Source: Liolophura sinensis (lineage: Eukaryota; Mollusca; Polyplacophora; Chitonida; Chitonidae). From it: a DNA stretch of 64,000 nucleotides. The stretch lies in contig NC_088295.1 in the NCBI RefSeq assembly GCF_032854445.1, positions 33,078,510 through 33,142,509 of the forward strand, given 5' to 3'. Below the pieces are notes generated by a model. It did not search any database and had not been told where the DNA came from. It worked only from the letters and a program-made list of their open reading frames with translations. A program made the position numbers and the translations under genes. Below are positions 46,228-58,450 of the stretch, one piece after another (within the stretch, counting starts at the first letter, position 1; each line of letters begins with the position of its first letter).

Positions 46228-48941
46228 TTCAAGGTAGCTAACACCTTAACTAACAGAAACCGAAATTTGCGATAAGTTGTCTCCCTTCAATCACCGAGTC
46301 TCGCAGCAGTGTCCTTGTGCGCTTGCAATTTGCAATAATTCGATTATAGTCAAATATATTATCGCTGACAAATTTATCAAACGGGAAAAAAGAAACTTAT
46401 TTTGTATTAGTTAGATATAGCAGGTTTGATCTGTCTTCATTATTTGTGTTTATGAACTAAACAGCGACATCACAATATATGCCACTGAACATGCCTGATT
46501 ATCCATAAACAATACTGTAGGCCTTTATCTAATGTCTGTATTTTAACATTTTATTACAAATATACGCATCAGCATGTCACATCATTCTGAATAACAAAAT
46601 AGTTGCTTACTTGGAGATTTCAGAGATCTAACCATGTGTCGATCAATAGGGAATATATTTTATAAAAATTAGTTATATCTTGTTAAAAAATTTTACATTA
46701 CATTTTTTACATTTTTTTAATCACACGGTAATCTACATTTCACGTCAGATATGGCATCAAGCTATTTCTAATAATACAAAGTACAAAAACAAATCCACGC
46801 AATCAAGAAATAGTACCGGGTATACATATACCACAGATGAGTGTATTCAAGCTTCAAAATGGTCCAGGAGCCATTATTTGTCAGTGAGAGTTACCTCCCT
46901 TTGACGAGAAAACAGGAGTACGATAATGCTGGCCACATAACTGAAGGTACATGAATCGGGATTGCAATATATCGAAACTTCAGTTGTTAAAAATCAATTT
47001 GAAAAAAATTTAGAGCATTTAAAATTTCAACAGGCGTTACCAGTGCTACATTGTAACCCCTAATAAAATAATTATTTCAATGAGAGTTGCATTGACAGCT
47101 CTTATGGAAATTATACGAATTTTATTTCACTCAGATACACTTATATGCCATATGGACGATTTTTAAAATATCTTTAGAATCACTGTGTGAAAAAAGACGT
47201 GTATTAAATCACCGCAAGCTGGCATAGGAAACAGTTTATTGACGGAAATAACTGACTGTTTTTGTATGTATAATTTAGACTTGATTTCATTTTTCCTGTG
47301 GTTTTCTGAATACATAAACTTGACATATCTATGGATGTATTTCTGGGTGTATTGATGTATTCGTATCACCGTACTCTTTATCTTAGTCCCAAACGGGTGC
47401 CCGGGGGAATTATATTTCTGTTCCCCATCTCTTATTATCTCAGTCCGTCAGTCCATCAGACAGGCTTTCCAAAGATTATTTGAAAATCGCCGAAAGTAAA
47501 GAACTCAGGGACCTGGTACGGTAAGGTGGAGAATCAGCCCCAAGGAGATATGATAAGTGAAAATTTCAAAATCTCAGTAGAATTCTGTACATTTTCCAAT
47601 TAGAGGTATAAAACTTGATCAAAGTCCCCATGAATCTACAGTGTCTAATACAGACAAAGATATTTCAGTGTGATTTCAGTGTGACTTGAGTAGGCAATAC
47701 TTCATTAACATTAAAGGCTCGCATCAATACTTGTTTGGAGCTTGTCATAAAAAAGGAAAAGATGAGTAAAGCAGATTTGAAAAAGAAGTGGCCTTACGAA
47801 GGTGTCAGCAACTCTCCATCACAGTTATAGCCATTTTTGCTTCTTGAGGTGCGCATGCAGTTTTTTTTTTTGCATTTGGGCCGATTTCCCGTCTTACTAT
47901 ACCAGACCCCTTGTGTACATATCTTTACCGTGGCTTTACCATAAATGTTTGCAAACATTTTGACCGCTTTTGTCCAAAGTTAAAATAGTTGATTGTGACA
48001 TGAAAAGTTGCTAAGGATTACAGCCACAGGAAAGAGTCTTGGATTTATCATGATTATTTTCAGTAAGACGCTTTATATGCTAAACCAGAATTTTTGACTG
48101 ACCTGTATGTAAAAACAGGTTAACTACAGTGAACCACATTTTCAAGTAGATCTACTGGTGTGGTGTGAATCCAAAAGTCTCTTTCGTTTAAGAGCCTATA
48201 TTTTTCCCAACTATAAATTCCGTATATGTTCTCTACGTTCGTGCATGAATTTACCTCGGACATTCACCTGAATCAGGTAAGGGAATCATTGCGAACGTCG
48301 AACGTAAATTAGAGCTATACAAGAAGGATGATCATTATATCCACATGAACTGAGTGGATGGAAAGCGGATTGAAAAGACTTAGAAAGCCAGACTGAAATC
48401 GAGACCCCGAGTAACAACAGGCTCAAAATGTTGCAAGATCTTCTTGTTTTTGAAACCTAGAAATTACAATTAACAGATAAAATATACTTCAGAGTTCAGA
48501 CTTTAGGCATAGGCAACAAACATGTAGCTCCGTAAAGTAACGCTACAAAACTTGACCTAAGTTCCATGAATCTGCTTTTAGGTCAAAACAAAAGAGAATG
48601 TTTCACTCATTAAGCAATGTTTTCAACGGGACGAGATTTCTCGCTTGTCCCTAGTATTGTATTATATTTTGCAGTATTCAACTTTAAGGTAAGGGTCGCT
48701 GCCTGACGAGGTCACGTGCTCTTATTCCTCGCTGTAGCTGACTGGAGGCAACTGGTCAGATTAGGTGATTTCCTCTGTGGCCTTTCCCTTCCCTCTGTAC
48801 CATTAACCTGAGCAAAAGGCTACTGAGCGCGACGAACAAAAGTCAACTAGATAAACAGGCCAGTTCCTATGGGAATCAGTATATATGATGGTGTTGTCCG
48901 CAGGCTCATTTAGTAATGTATATACGCTGATGTATCTATGT
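46228..48941. other. No gene seen
   Basis: AT-rich intergenic sequence; short frames at 46680-46904 and 47163-47369 have no support. Confidence 0.45.
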
Positions 48942-49260
48942 GTATGCTTGGGGTTTTATGCCCTACTTAACAAATTTTCAGTGATATGACGATGAGGAGT
49001 TGTTAAGTGAGTGTGTGTATACCTGCTGTGACGTCTTATGACAGGTCCATGCCGGCAAAGTGCTGCCGCCACGGCAGTATAAGGTCGAAGACACCAGACA
49101 CCCCACCCGTTCATATAATTCTGACACCAAACCAACCAGTTTTGTTTCCTTGTCCTAATCTCTCAGTGCTTAGTGGCAAGCGAGGCCATTAAAGCTACTT
49201 CAAAAGTCTTTGGTATGACCCGGCCCGTGTTTGATCCCAGGTTTTCCGACTTCTCATTTA
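48942..49260 (+). mobile_element. SINE-like repeat family D
   Basis: Contains TTTTCAGTGATATGACGATG, GACAGGTCCATGCCGGCAAA, GACACCAGACACCCCACCCG, CAGTGCTTAGTGGCAAGCGA and TTTGGTATGACCCGGCCC, a pattern I associate with repeats in mollusc genomes. A 5' fragment occurs at about 2666-2706. The reverse of TGTTTGATCCCAGG near the end resembles a tRNA B box side. Confidence 0.65.
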
Positions 49261-50004
49261 GTAATGAAATATCTGTTATCCATCAAAGTTTAGCCATAGC
49301 ACATGACATTAATTTAAGGCATCTCATGCTGAGATATTCTGTGTAACATAGCAGAGACTTACATATAAACCGGCCAACAAAGGAACATAACGCCATTAAA
49401 GAAATAAAAAGAAAACTATTTAAATTCATGGCAATTAAACTCATTGTCTGGAAATTCTTGAGTATGGCATGAAGCTACAGTAAAATGAAAATGGCAACGA
49501 TGATCGAGGTGGTGAAGTGGTGGGGTAACCATCAGAGAGGTAACGAGGGAAAGAGTCAGTGTGGTAGCGAGCTAGCGAGGCAACCAAGGGCTCTCTATCG
49601 GCTTTTGTATTTTACAATTGAAACGCATGGCCTGGTACACGCAGAATTCTGTTCCCTTATGTACCTAACAATACGGATATTTCACAGCGCTTTGTGATTT
49701 GAGTTAATTCTGCATCAGTTTTTCCTTTCGACTTTTTTTAGAAAATGTAGGTTGTTAGTAATAATGGAAAACGTGGAACATCGCTCAGCTCCATGCCTCT
49801 ACTATTCCAGATAGCACAAAGAGGGGAGATAACTGCATCTGAAACGGCTGTCAGGCTCACTGGCCTCTTATAGCCCGTCTCCAGGGCCGCTAGATGAAAG
49901 CTATGGCCACTGGTTTTGAGTAGGGATTATCTCACTCTGCGTCAACATCAGGTTAATCCTATTGAGTCTATGGGAAAGTCTTCGGCCATCCTTACTGTTG
50001 TGGT
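49261..50004. other. No gene seen
   Basis: Intergenic; a SINE 3' core scrap (AATTCTTGAGTATGGCATGA) lies at about 49454-49475. The 70-codon frame at 49485-49697 has no support. Confidence 0.4.
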
Positions 50005-50343
50005 ATGTGTCAGTATACAGGGCAGCATGTGGTCCTCGCCGGGACCGTTCTGACAAGGGTCAATGTATTGACGTATCAATTCTCCAGCGAAACACCACTC
50101 GTCCACATTGACATCTTCTCTGGCAAACGCTCAAAGACTCGGGGCATTTCGTTTGCAGGAATTCGCTGTGAAGGAGGTGGAAAATGCCGGGTGTTAAAAG
50201 AGAGCCCGGGGCATAAAGTAGAGGACAATGATCAATTGACAGTCGCTCGCCCGATTAATCTTAACCCGTCTTTGGCTGTAAATGGCATACTAGGTTTGAT
50301 CCTAGCACCTGTCCGCTTCATCGATACTCTCGCCTATATATAG
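50005..50343 (+). CDS. Uncharacterised 112-codon open frame
   Basis: Starts at an ATG (MCQYTGQHVVLAGTVLTRVN) and ends ILAPVRFIDTLAYI. Base composition is near 50% GC, higher than its flanks. No domain is recognised. It lies about 1.4 kb upstream of the GPCR on the same strand but no splice link is evident. It may be an unrecognised small gene, a relic or a chance frame. Confidence 0.22.
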   Translation: MCQYTGQHVVLAGTVLTRVNVLTYQFSSETPLVHIDIFSGKRSKTRGISFAGIRCEGGGKCRVLKESPGHKVEDNDQLTVARPINLNPSLAVNGILGLILAPVRFIDTLAYI

Positions 50344-51732
50344 GTGAAGGTATTATACGCTGTCTTTCTCAAATGGTTCGCTAAATGTAAACAAGTGGTG
50401 AGTTTTTCAGGGAAGTTCACAGGGAAACCGCTAGTGTTTTGCATCTTTGACATCAAAGGAATGTGGTCTGACACAACTTGTACATGTACGAATTACTGCA
50501 CATATATCCAAAATGCCCCTATAAGTTGAAAAAAATCTGCCTTAAGGTTGCCGCTAATTATTAATTTGCGAGTTAGTGAAGTACATGGCAAATCGACTTC
50601 TAGCCATCTAATCCTTTTTCATTTAGGACGAAAAGAAGACGGCAACTATAAGAGGTCCGTGCTACAGATTGCTTTCTCAAAATACCCTAGCCCTCCACAA
50701 GTCTATTAGCAAGGCCCATCAGGGGAAGGAGTTGACGTCAACAGGATATTCCTCGTGTTTGTGAGGCTTTAAGGACGTATTCTACGATTAAATTTATTGA
50801 TCACACGCAGTGTATTCGACTTTAAATATTTAAGTCGGTTACGTTTTCCTTTGAGTTTTACAGTTACTTTTAGTGTTATGTCAGTGATATCATTGCGATT
50901 GTGCTTAAATTTGTAATAGGAGTTCATTATGTCACCAGATATTGAATTTATGCAGGAAGATTTACTGACTATTGCCCAAAAAGTCCGTGCGTTCCCATTT
51001 AAATAACTGTGTCCTAAAGTTATCAGAAATGTGAACACATGCTAATACATGCTGTGTTGTATGACTCGTCTTGAAGATGAACTCGGCAGAAATGTCTTCG
51101 CCACGAAAAGCCATATTTTGTATAATAATCAATACTCGATCGTATAGCCTTACTCCAGGGGTATTGCACTTATCTATTGTTAAATTTGACTTGTGAATTC
51201 TATTCTGGATAGAGACACAGGCCATGCTAAATGTAAGCTACACCACATACTTATCATCACTTATCATCAACAGTGAAGATAAGAGCTGACAGCCTGAACA
51301 ATACTGATATCAAAACCCTGCTGGGTTTTTTTTCTTCAACTCTTTCAAATAGGCTACAAACGGATTTGATAGGCTTGTCACTGAAGCAGACTATGTCCGG
51401 AAGCTGCCATGGGCTCAATCTCATTAATATATTCTCAATATAGAATACTGACAAACCCTTTAAGGTGACAATTGATTCTATTTTACGGTGTATGACAGAC
51501 ATGTATACTATAACGGTTTTCAAAGATACTGTTATCACACGCGGAACGTGTGTTTACGCTTTACAGCTTTGATACGCGTTCGTGCTTTTGTTTTCCATGG
51601 AATATTTTAGTGGATATACAGCCTATCAAACGTTTTATACTGATTTCTCTCAGCAGATGATTATAGCACGCATAGAATCAACATCTTACGTGACTTTAGT
51701 CTTAAGCTCGTGAGCTTAGGCACGGCTTTTAA
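50344..51732. other. Upstream region of the GPCR; no gene seen
   Basis: Several overlapping minus-strand frames (50769-51538) have no motifs or splice support. The GPCR promoter should be here but no clear core element can be assigned. Confidence 0.4.
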
Positions 51733-52812
51733 ATGGATGTCTCAGATGCAGAACAGAGTGAACTCAACGGCTCAGTGGAAAACTTTGGAACAAACTGCAC
51801 CACCTGGGCGCCAAACCCAACACTGACACACATTGACGTGTGGATCACTGTTCTTCGTTCGTCTGTTGTGTTTATTGTTTCTCTACTAATCGTGACCAGT
51901 AACGTTCTTAACATGGTCGTTATTCGCCAAACTACTCAGATTCCGAGCATAACGAGATTGTGTTTGCTCAATTTGAGCACGGCAGATTTATTGGCCGGAG
52001 TGATAGCCTGTTTGCCCTCCACTGTGTCTTCAGCAATGAGCTACTGGCCGTATGGTTCAGTATGGTGTCAGGTAAGTGGGCTCTTTCACTCCATGTCCGT
52101 TAGCATGTCAATCTGGAGCCTAGCCTTGGTCAGTGTTGACCGCTACATCGCCATCTTGTATCCATTACGCTACATGGCCCTGATGACGGAGAAAAGAACA
52201 TGTGGTATTATATGCGCTCTGTGGCTCCTAGACATTATCCTATATACTTCTCCCATGATGGCCAGTCCGGGATTTCTGTACTACCAGTACTCTCCGAAAG
52301 AGGCCATTTGTGGGTTGTACTGGGGATTTAGGGCTTTCTGTTACTTCACCGCGGGTTGTGTGCCTGTGCTGTCTGGGACAGTTATCGTCTTCACCAACTT
52401 CAGGGTGTTCCAGTCCGTTCTTCGCCTGAGGAGGGCCGTTAACGCGTTGCCTTCCCAAAACCCGCCAGCGACTAACCAACCGGCTGTCACCTCCACTAAG
52501 AGCTTCAAAGCCGTCAAAGTTCTCTTGCTGACGTCGGTAACTTATTTCCTCATGTGGGGTCCTTACGTAGTAGTCAACGTCTTCATGATGCCTTTTTACC
52601 CAGAATTAGCCTTCTCAAGTGGACTTCTCTTTTCAGTGATGTGGCTTGCCAACAGCAATAGTTTCATAAATGTCGTCATATACTCTTGCTTCTATCGTGG
52701 TTTCCGGTCCAGGGCCTGGCGGTTGATTGTGACGTGTTGTGGCATGCGGTCAGAAAGGAGAGTGGCATCAACTCAACGACCTGAAAGTATGGACATAGAC
52801 ACTTTAACATAA
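51733..52812 (+). CDS. Intronless class A (rhodopsin family) GPCR, orphan
   Basis: 359 residues with seven hydrophobic segments. The start is supported by a TAA directly upstream in frame. Seen in the sequence: sequons at N12 and N21; N57 in helix 1; LSTADLL with D85 in helix 2; WCQ with C112 and the partner C193 in loop 2; DRYIAILYPLRY at 136-147; MWGPY (274-278) in helix 6; and NVVIY (313-317) where most class A receptors have NPxxY. The C-terminal CC (335-336) may be palmitoylated. It should signal through G proteins at the plasma membrane. The DRY/PLRY region is amine-receptor-like, but no aspartate stands out at the usual amine-binding place in helix 3 (SGLFHSMSVSMS), so the ligand is unknown. 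Confidence 0.93.
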   Translation: MDVSDAEQSELNGSVENFGTNCTTWAPNPTLTHIDVWITVLRSSVVFIVSLLIVTSNVLNMVVIRQTTQIPSITRLCLLNLSTADLLAGVIACLPSTVSSAMSYWPYGSVWCQVSGLFHSMSVSMSIWSLALVSVDRYIAILYPLRYMALMTEKRTCGIICALWLLDIILYTSPMMASPGFLYYQYSPKEAICGLYWGFRAFCYFTAGCVPVLSGTVIVFTNFRVFQSVLRLRRAVNALPSQNPPATNQPAVTSTKSFKAVKVLLLTSVTYFLMWGPYVVVNVFMMPFYPELAFSSGLLFSVMWLANSNSFINVVIYSCFYRGFRSRAWRLIVTCCGMRSERRVASTQRPESMDIDTLT

Positions 52813-52894
52813 CCGCAGATAACAGGAATCGTTTTAGCTGATCAACCTTGAATGGATAAAACGATTTAGCGACTAATACTTTTGTTATATGCAT

Positions 52895-52900
52895 AATAAA
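52895..52900 (+). terminator. Poly(A) signal of the GPCR gene
   Basis: AATAAA about 80 bases after the stop codon, giving a short 3' untranslated region. Confidence 0.65.
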
Positions 52901-53544
52901 ATTTATTTAAAAACTTGCTATACGTTAACTTCACATTTCTTCATCAGTTTCTCTTGAATTATGCGCATATGTGATCAAAGTCAAGTATGGCTGATATATA
53001 CACTGCGTGATACCGGGATATTTTATTATACATTCCCATATGCATAAGGCTTTAATATGAAACGTTAACGAAGTATTTGTTTTGAAATATATTTACCATT
53101 ACAAGGTCCTGAATTATCTCCCCCCCTCCCCCCGCAAATAAACAACAACAACAAACGCATAATTTAGATGTTTTTGGCAGAGCACTACGTAATATATTTT
53201 GTGATTCACAACTTCAACGAACCGCTATCAGTGATGTCTGATCACGAAAGTTGTCCTGCTTGTGTTTCTTTCTTTGCAGAATATTTGATGGTGTTGGTGA
53301 ATATTAAAGTTACCGTCTTTATATATGGATTCTCGCCATCCATGGAATATAGTCTACAGTCTATTGCTGTACGTTTCCAAATTTCTGCTCTTTACCTAAG
53401 CGTTCCGGTTTCCTACCCCACCCCACCCCTCCCCCCAAAACAAGAAAAAAATAAATCAAACCTCCATGGAATAAATGAAAAACTCTGCAAAACTGAGTTA
53501 AACTTAAAATTAATCGTACAATTAGGTCGCTTTTCATTGAAACT
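52901..53544. other. No gene seen
   Basis: A 148-codon frame starting at 53168 runs into a SINE and lacks motifs. C-rich tracts are at 53118-53135 and 53415-53438. Confidence 0.45.
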
Positions 53545-53655
53545 CGTTTTCCCGGGCTACATCTGGTCTGCCCGGTTTCCTCGTATAAATGAAATATTCT
53601 CGAGTAGAGCGTAAAACACGCATCAAATAAATAAAATAAATAAAATAAATAAATG
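53545..53655 (+). mobile_element. SINE family A, 3' end
   Basis: GGTCTGCCCGGTTTCCTCGT, ATAAATGAAATATTCTCGAG and an (AAAT)n/(AAAAT)n tail. Confidence 0.75.
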
Positions 53656-53911
53656 AAACATGCTTATGTACCAATGCTAATTATGTTGACTGACGTCGTA
53701 TAAACATCTTGCTGTTTCAGCTGCGACTTTAACTCAAGATAATTGTACGGCATCTAGCACACGTGGATGGTGTACTCTGGGAATTCCCGTTTTCAATCCA
53801 CAAATCTCACTGCCTCTGAGTGGAGACTTCTGCAGAGCGCCGCCAAACACCGATCAAAAACATGTTAAGTACATCAATGCATTGTAAAAATGCACGACTC
53901 ATTTATTTATA

Positions 53912-54078
53912 TGATGTTTTACGCCGTACTCAAGAATATTTCACTTATATACGACGCGGCGACCATTATGGCGGTAGGAAACCGGGCAGAGTGCGGGGGG
54001 AATATGCGGCCATCCACAGGTTGCTGCCATGCCGCAACACATACAGCCAGAGAGGAAGCCAACATGCGCAGAACTTTG
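53912..54078 (-). mobile_element. SINE family A, partial
   Basis: TTTTACGCCGTACTCAAGAA, CGGTAGGAAACCGGGCAGAG and ACAGCCAGAGAGGAAGCCAA. The tRNA-like head may be the separate fragment at 54503. Confidence 0.85.
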
Positions 54079-54502
54079 CATGACTCATATAAACGAAGTA
54101 TAGTTACAACAATCTATTAATATTTCTCGAATAGACTTGCACTAAAATACATTAGAAAGATAGCATCGATCCCTCGGTTGGTATTTGTTACCTGAATCAT
54201 GTATTAATTCTAACAACATCAACAAGGCTTCCTCATTTGTCGACTCCATCACATCAGTGATTGTATTAACTTTGATACAACTACCTCTCTCTATGTAGTA
54301 ATGCCCTGGAAGACTTACTATGTGGTGATCACATACCCGGTCCGCGCAGCTTTACCCACAATTCGTGTGGGGATGTATGGACGATTAACCAACCGAGAAT
54401 TATAACAATCTTCGATCTTATTCTGTGTGGAATATGTCTGGAACTATGCATTTGATGAATGTACCCGCTTTACCTGGCGCTGAAATGTATTAAACATTTT
54501 GA

Positions 54503-54566
54503 TGGTAGGCTCCTAGGTCATTGTGCTGCGCTAGCACGCTAACAACCAGGCCACGGACACCCCATC
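54503..54566 (-). mobile_element. SINE family A head fragment
   Basis: GTAGGCTCCTAGGTCATTGT, GCTGCGCTAGCACGCTAAC and CCACGGACACCCC, the reverse of the tRNA-like head. Confidence 0.7.
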
Positions 54567-55229
54567 AAGTTGATGACAATGTAGTGGTACGCCTGAATGA
54601 TATACTGAAATGTTAAGCATCTATATTGATGCGTCAGAGTTTAGTGGAACAGTCATCTATCAATGCCACGAGCAATCCCTGTTTCCAGCCGAGGTTGCGG
54701 GGTTTGCACTGTCCATGTTAAATTGACCTTGATGAATGCACTCTGAAAGCCACGCAAGCAAATCCCAGATAACGTTAAGTACACCGATAAAAATTAAACT
54801 TGTGTAATGGTGTCCGGTGAGGTCGAAGAGGAAGCAGGATGTGACAATCCTTCCCACTACGCCCTTGTGTTATCCGTTTAGGGTTAGGTTAACTTATTCT
54901 CAGAAGGATACCAGTTCAGCAGACATCTTGGTTCATTACATCCCAAACCTTTATGGATGTGTTGCTGTTTGCTAACAAAGGTTCGCGTTCGGTTGATTGC
55001 CGGACACGGGTCTCGTTTGGAGACCTTCAAGTTTTTACATTTTCTTTGAATTGCGTCTTCAAGGCTTAGACTTCTTGGAGTCATTATCGTTTTTTTTTTC
55101 ACCGCTTTTTGGGCATTTCATGTATGTCCGGATTGTCATGTCAATATAAAATGACGAAAGCATTGAACAACATCAGTTAAGTGTAAGAATTCTCCTTATT
55201 TCAGAACACCAAGCGAAAAAAATGAAATA
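54567..55229. other. No gene seen
   Basis: Two minus-strand frames (54660-54857 and 54884-55102) have no splice or domain support. Confidence 0.4.
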
Positions 55230-55449
55230 TCACCAATGCGGTCACTGTGAGTTCAAGTCCATCTCACTGTTGGCTTCCTCTTTGGTTGCACGCGAGAAAG
55301 TCTGTCAGCAACCTACGGACGGTTGTGGGTTTCCCTGAGCTAGGTTTCCTTCCTTCATAATGCTGGCTGCTGACGTATTAGCAAAATACTCTTAAGTACG
55401 GCTTAAAAACCTATCAAATAAAAAAATAAATAAATAAATAAATAAATAT
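55230..55449 (+). mobile_element. SINE family A, nearly full length
   Basis: ACCAATGCGGTCACTGTGAG, TTCAAGTCC (B box), GACGGTTGTGGGTTTCCCTG, TTCATAATGCTGGCTGCTGA and a long (AAAT)n tail; the first part of the head is missing. Confidence 0.87.
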
Positions 55450-55669
55450 ACAAACCACATGAACGGAAGGTTTGCAAACAGATTTGTATTATAGAATGTT
55501 ATGTGCGTTGTTTATCTGACTGGACTACCGTATTACCATGGTTCCGGCTTGCTTTCCGGTTATATGGATGCTTATTATAAAGTTCTACGCCTGTTCTTTA
55601 TAGTCGTAACTTACCTGAGTGCTAATTGTTGATTACATTTTTTCGTGAAAGTTGGTCATAATATAATTA

Positions 55670-55895
55670 TAGACGTACAGCATAGAGAACACAAAACCAG
55701 AACAGCGGCGACAGTGTGGCAGCAGGCAAACTGTCATACGTAACCGGTGAAATACGGCCTCTAGTCAGTTTATCTCAGGTAGGGTTTTATTCTAACTATC
55801 CGTATAAAGGCTTAAACAGTACCAAATTACACACTGTTTAGTACTATGGTTTAAGCGGAATTACGTTGAAAAGGGTAATGCAGTGATGTTACTTA
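55670..55895 (+). repeat. Unclassified interspersed repeat Z, copy 3
   Basis: AGACGTACAGCATAGAGAAC, CGGCCTCTAGTCAGTTTATC, GGGTTTTATTCTAACTATCC and ACTATGGTTTAAGCGGAATT align with 39425-39660. Confidence 0.75.
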
Positions 55896-56243
55896 GCCAG
55901 AGTGGAGCCTACTACCTGGCAGCAGCAATTTGGTCAGCTTGGAGAGTAACATAGGTTGGGTGTTAACTTCTGGTTTGGATAACTTCTGGCTAACTACGCA
56001 GAATAGTGTTGATATCTGGGAAATGTGATGTGAACAAATAAAGACATTTGTGAATATTGTTATTTTTATTATCGTTATTATTATTATTATTATTATTAAC
56101 CTGCGTTAATATAACATTTCTTATGATGATAAAACACCTTTCCCGTAATTGTGACGCCTTTCCCAGGCGTAAGCTTTTTGAGTTCCTCTTGAGTCAGGAA
56201 TTTTTTAACGGTAGCAAATTACAGGCCTCTAGCACATAAGACC
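55896..56243. other. No gene seen; (TTA)n tract
   Basis: A TTATTA-type simple repeat lies at 56057-56097. A Z-like scrap (GTAGCAAATTACAGGCCTCT) is at 56211-56230. Confidence 0.5.
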
Positions 56244-56600
56244 GGCCCCGACAGCACAGTTGGTAGAGCGTCCGCTTTGGGAACGGGAGATCCAGGATCA
56301 ATCCTTGATCGAGTCACACCTAAGACTTTAAAAGAGGAAGTAGTAACTTCCTCGCGTGGCCTTCAGCATGAAGGGGATAGTGCAACAACTGATTGACCCG
56401 TATCAGTGTAATCGCTCGGGCGGGCTACTTGCCTTAGGTAAGTCGTCTCAGTGAAGCAGCTCTAGATAAAAGAGCGGTGGAAATCGGCCCTGCAACAAGG
56501 AGGCACTTTACACGCACATGCACTATAAGGACTCCATCGTTATATGACTGAAAAATTGTTAAGTACAACGTTACATCTCAAGCACTCACTCACTCACTCT
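56244..56600 (+). mobile_element. tRNA-derived SINE family E with (CTCA)n tail
   Basis: The tRNA-like head is clear: GGCCCCGACAGCACAGTTGG, TAGAGCGTCCG (A-box region), GGGAACGGGAGATCCAGGAT and a B box-like GGATCAATCC. The body contains GATAAAAGAGCGGTGGAAAT, CCTGCAACAAGGAGGCACTT and TATGACTGAAAAATTGTTAA and ends in CACTCACTCACTCACT. About 357 bases, probably full length. Confidence 0.9.
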
Positions 56601-57344
56601 AGCATATCAAAAGCCCAATAAATCAAAAGGGGTTAAGCTCTAATACTCTGCATTTCTCTAGTGACCCATTCACAGCATAGAAAGAGAAAATTGCAATCCA
56701 TTGCATGCACGCCATTGGTCTTTACTTGCAGTGGAAACTCCGAATAGTGATTATAGCCTGAGGCACGACATCTATAGCACGACGTTGTAATTCCACGGCA
56801 TGGCCAGGTCTGATGATCGCCAGAAAACTAATCGGAATTGCGCCATACGCAACACAGACCACCTCTGTGTGCTTCAAATACATCCTGTGAATGTTTTCCT
56901 CGGAGCTAAATGACCAGACCAATTTAAAAGCAAAACAAAGATGGCTCTGCTTGACCAATGGGACGTTCATCAACGTATCCGCGGGCTAGAATGGGCTCTA
57001 CCTTAGATGCCCCCCCCTCCCCCACTTCCTCAACCCCTCACAAAGTCACAATTTATACTCAAAGCAATGTACAAAGCGGCCATTTTTCTAAAGTCTTACT
57101 CTACTCCTGGAGATTTAATGGTTTTGCATCGAGCGTGTTTGCTTCAGAACTCTGTAACAATGCTACTGAAATGCATATGTTCTTGGATCCCTTAAGGCTT
57201 CTAACATGCTAAAATAAGCTTGGGATTGAGTAGTGAATCTGAAAGGGAAACAACCCGGCACAAAGTTATGCAATGAGGCACATTCTTACTACAATATCAG
57301 GATAGGGTAATAACCAAACCATACCTATAGATACCATTTACTCT
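56601..57344. other. No certain gene
   Basis: A minus-strand frame (56722-56973) reads protein-like (FAFKLVWSFSSEENIHRMYL) and ends in a possible donor (GCAAGTAAAG), but no domain is recognised. Confidence 0.3.
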
Positions 57345-57440
57345 AGTGATCACTACCAATCCGGTCGCTGTGAGTTCAACTCATACTGACTTCCTCTCCG
57401 GTCATACGTGGGAACGGCGTAAAACACCAATCAAATAAAT
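57345..57440 (+). mobile_element. SINE family A, internally deleted
   Basis: CCGGTCGCTGTGAGTTCAAC and TCCGGTCATACGTGGGAA are joined directly to CGGCGTAAAACACCAATCAA, so the central core is missing. Confidence 0.75.
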
Positions 57441-58237
57441 AACTATAATGATGACAAGCCGTTGTACATGTACGAGGCTTCGTTGAGCGCATTTTGTAGT
57501 TTATGTTGTTTGGCTTTAGTTACTTTGCTGTCACTCTCTTCAGTTGGTTATATGTATGTGCAGTATGACAATTTTACTAGAAAGCTTACGTAAACATTAA
57601 TTATACTATAATTATACACTAATACTAAAGATGATTGAGACAGTTTGCAATTCGACAAGGACAGGGCAATTAACGTTTTTTAAAATTTAATTGCACAATT
57701 CTATTTCCCAGTTTTTGCCAAATGGATAATTTAAAATTTGAAAACCTGACTCCATTATGGGAGAAATCGGTCCATAACGTGACTGGGACAGACAAAAAAA
57801 ATTCAAGGTGCTTGATATACTTGCTGTTACCAGCCAGAAGCTGGCTTCAGCCTATAATTTATCTAAATTGCTGAGTTAGACGCACAAGTCTACATTCCTC
57901 TAAAAGTAGCAGTCAGTGTTTTACCCAAGCCCAGCCTGACTGGTACATAAGCTTATTTTACTCCTATGCCGGGAGCACAATCTTGTCAAAAGCTCACGTA
58001 GTCTGAAGCTGGTCTCATATGGAAACTAGTCCCATATAGAAACAGATTATAGCAAGCGATTCACTGTCAAGAAGAAACTTTCTGGAAACAGGATTAAACC
58101 CACCACCCCATGAAGATCATGCACTAGTTCATGAGCCCCAAGGGTTAACGAGACTGTAAGATAAATTCCATTTCCAGGATGTCTTCGTCAGAGCATGGCG
58201 CCTCACACTCTAGTGGTAAGGTGGTGAAATCTCTCAT
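57441..58237. other. No gene seen
   Basis: AT-rich intergenic sequence. Confidence 0.5.
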
Positions 58238-58450
58238 GGGACCGTCTCTATCAAGCAACTTAATAATACTTAACTCATAAACTGCAAGTGTTTTAAAAGC
58301 CAAACTCAGAACATGAAAGAGCTCAAATTGTGGTTGATACCTTGCTCTACAGTAAAGAATTGTTGTACACAGTTTAAACTTTTATTGAGCAAAATATTTT
58401 AATTTAATCTGTGAAGTTTTGACAGAAGACGCTTGATAAATATGGCCCCA
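58238..58450. mobile_element. MITE-like element Y, copy 3
   Basis: The left end GGGACCGTCTCTATCAAGCA faces the right end GCTTGATAAATATGGCCC as inverted repeats. It shares AAAAGCCAAACTCAGAACAT and GAAAGAGCTCAAATTGTGG with 39735-39953. Confidence 0.7.

Noticed and set aside
50769..51538. Three overlapping minus-strand frames upstream of the GPCR
   Set aside because: Low-complexity AT-rich translations without motifs or splice sites.
41485..52812. A functional link between the amine acetyltransferase and the GPCR
   Set aside because: They are about 9.5 kb apart on opposite strands with repeats between; proximity alone is not evidence in an animal genome.
53168..53614. Plus-strand 148-codon frame
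   Set aside because: No motif, AT-driven composition, and its end is inside a SINE.
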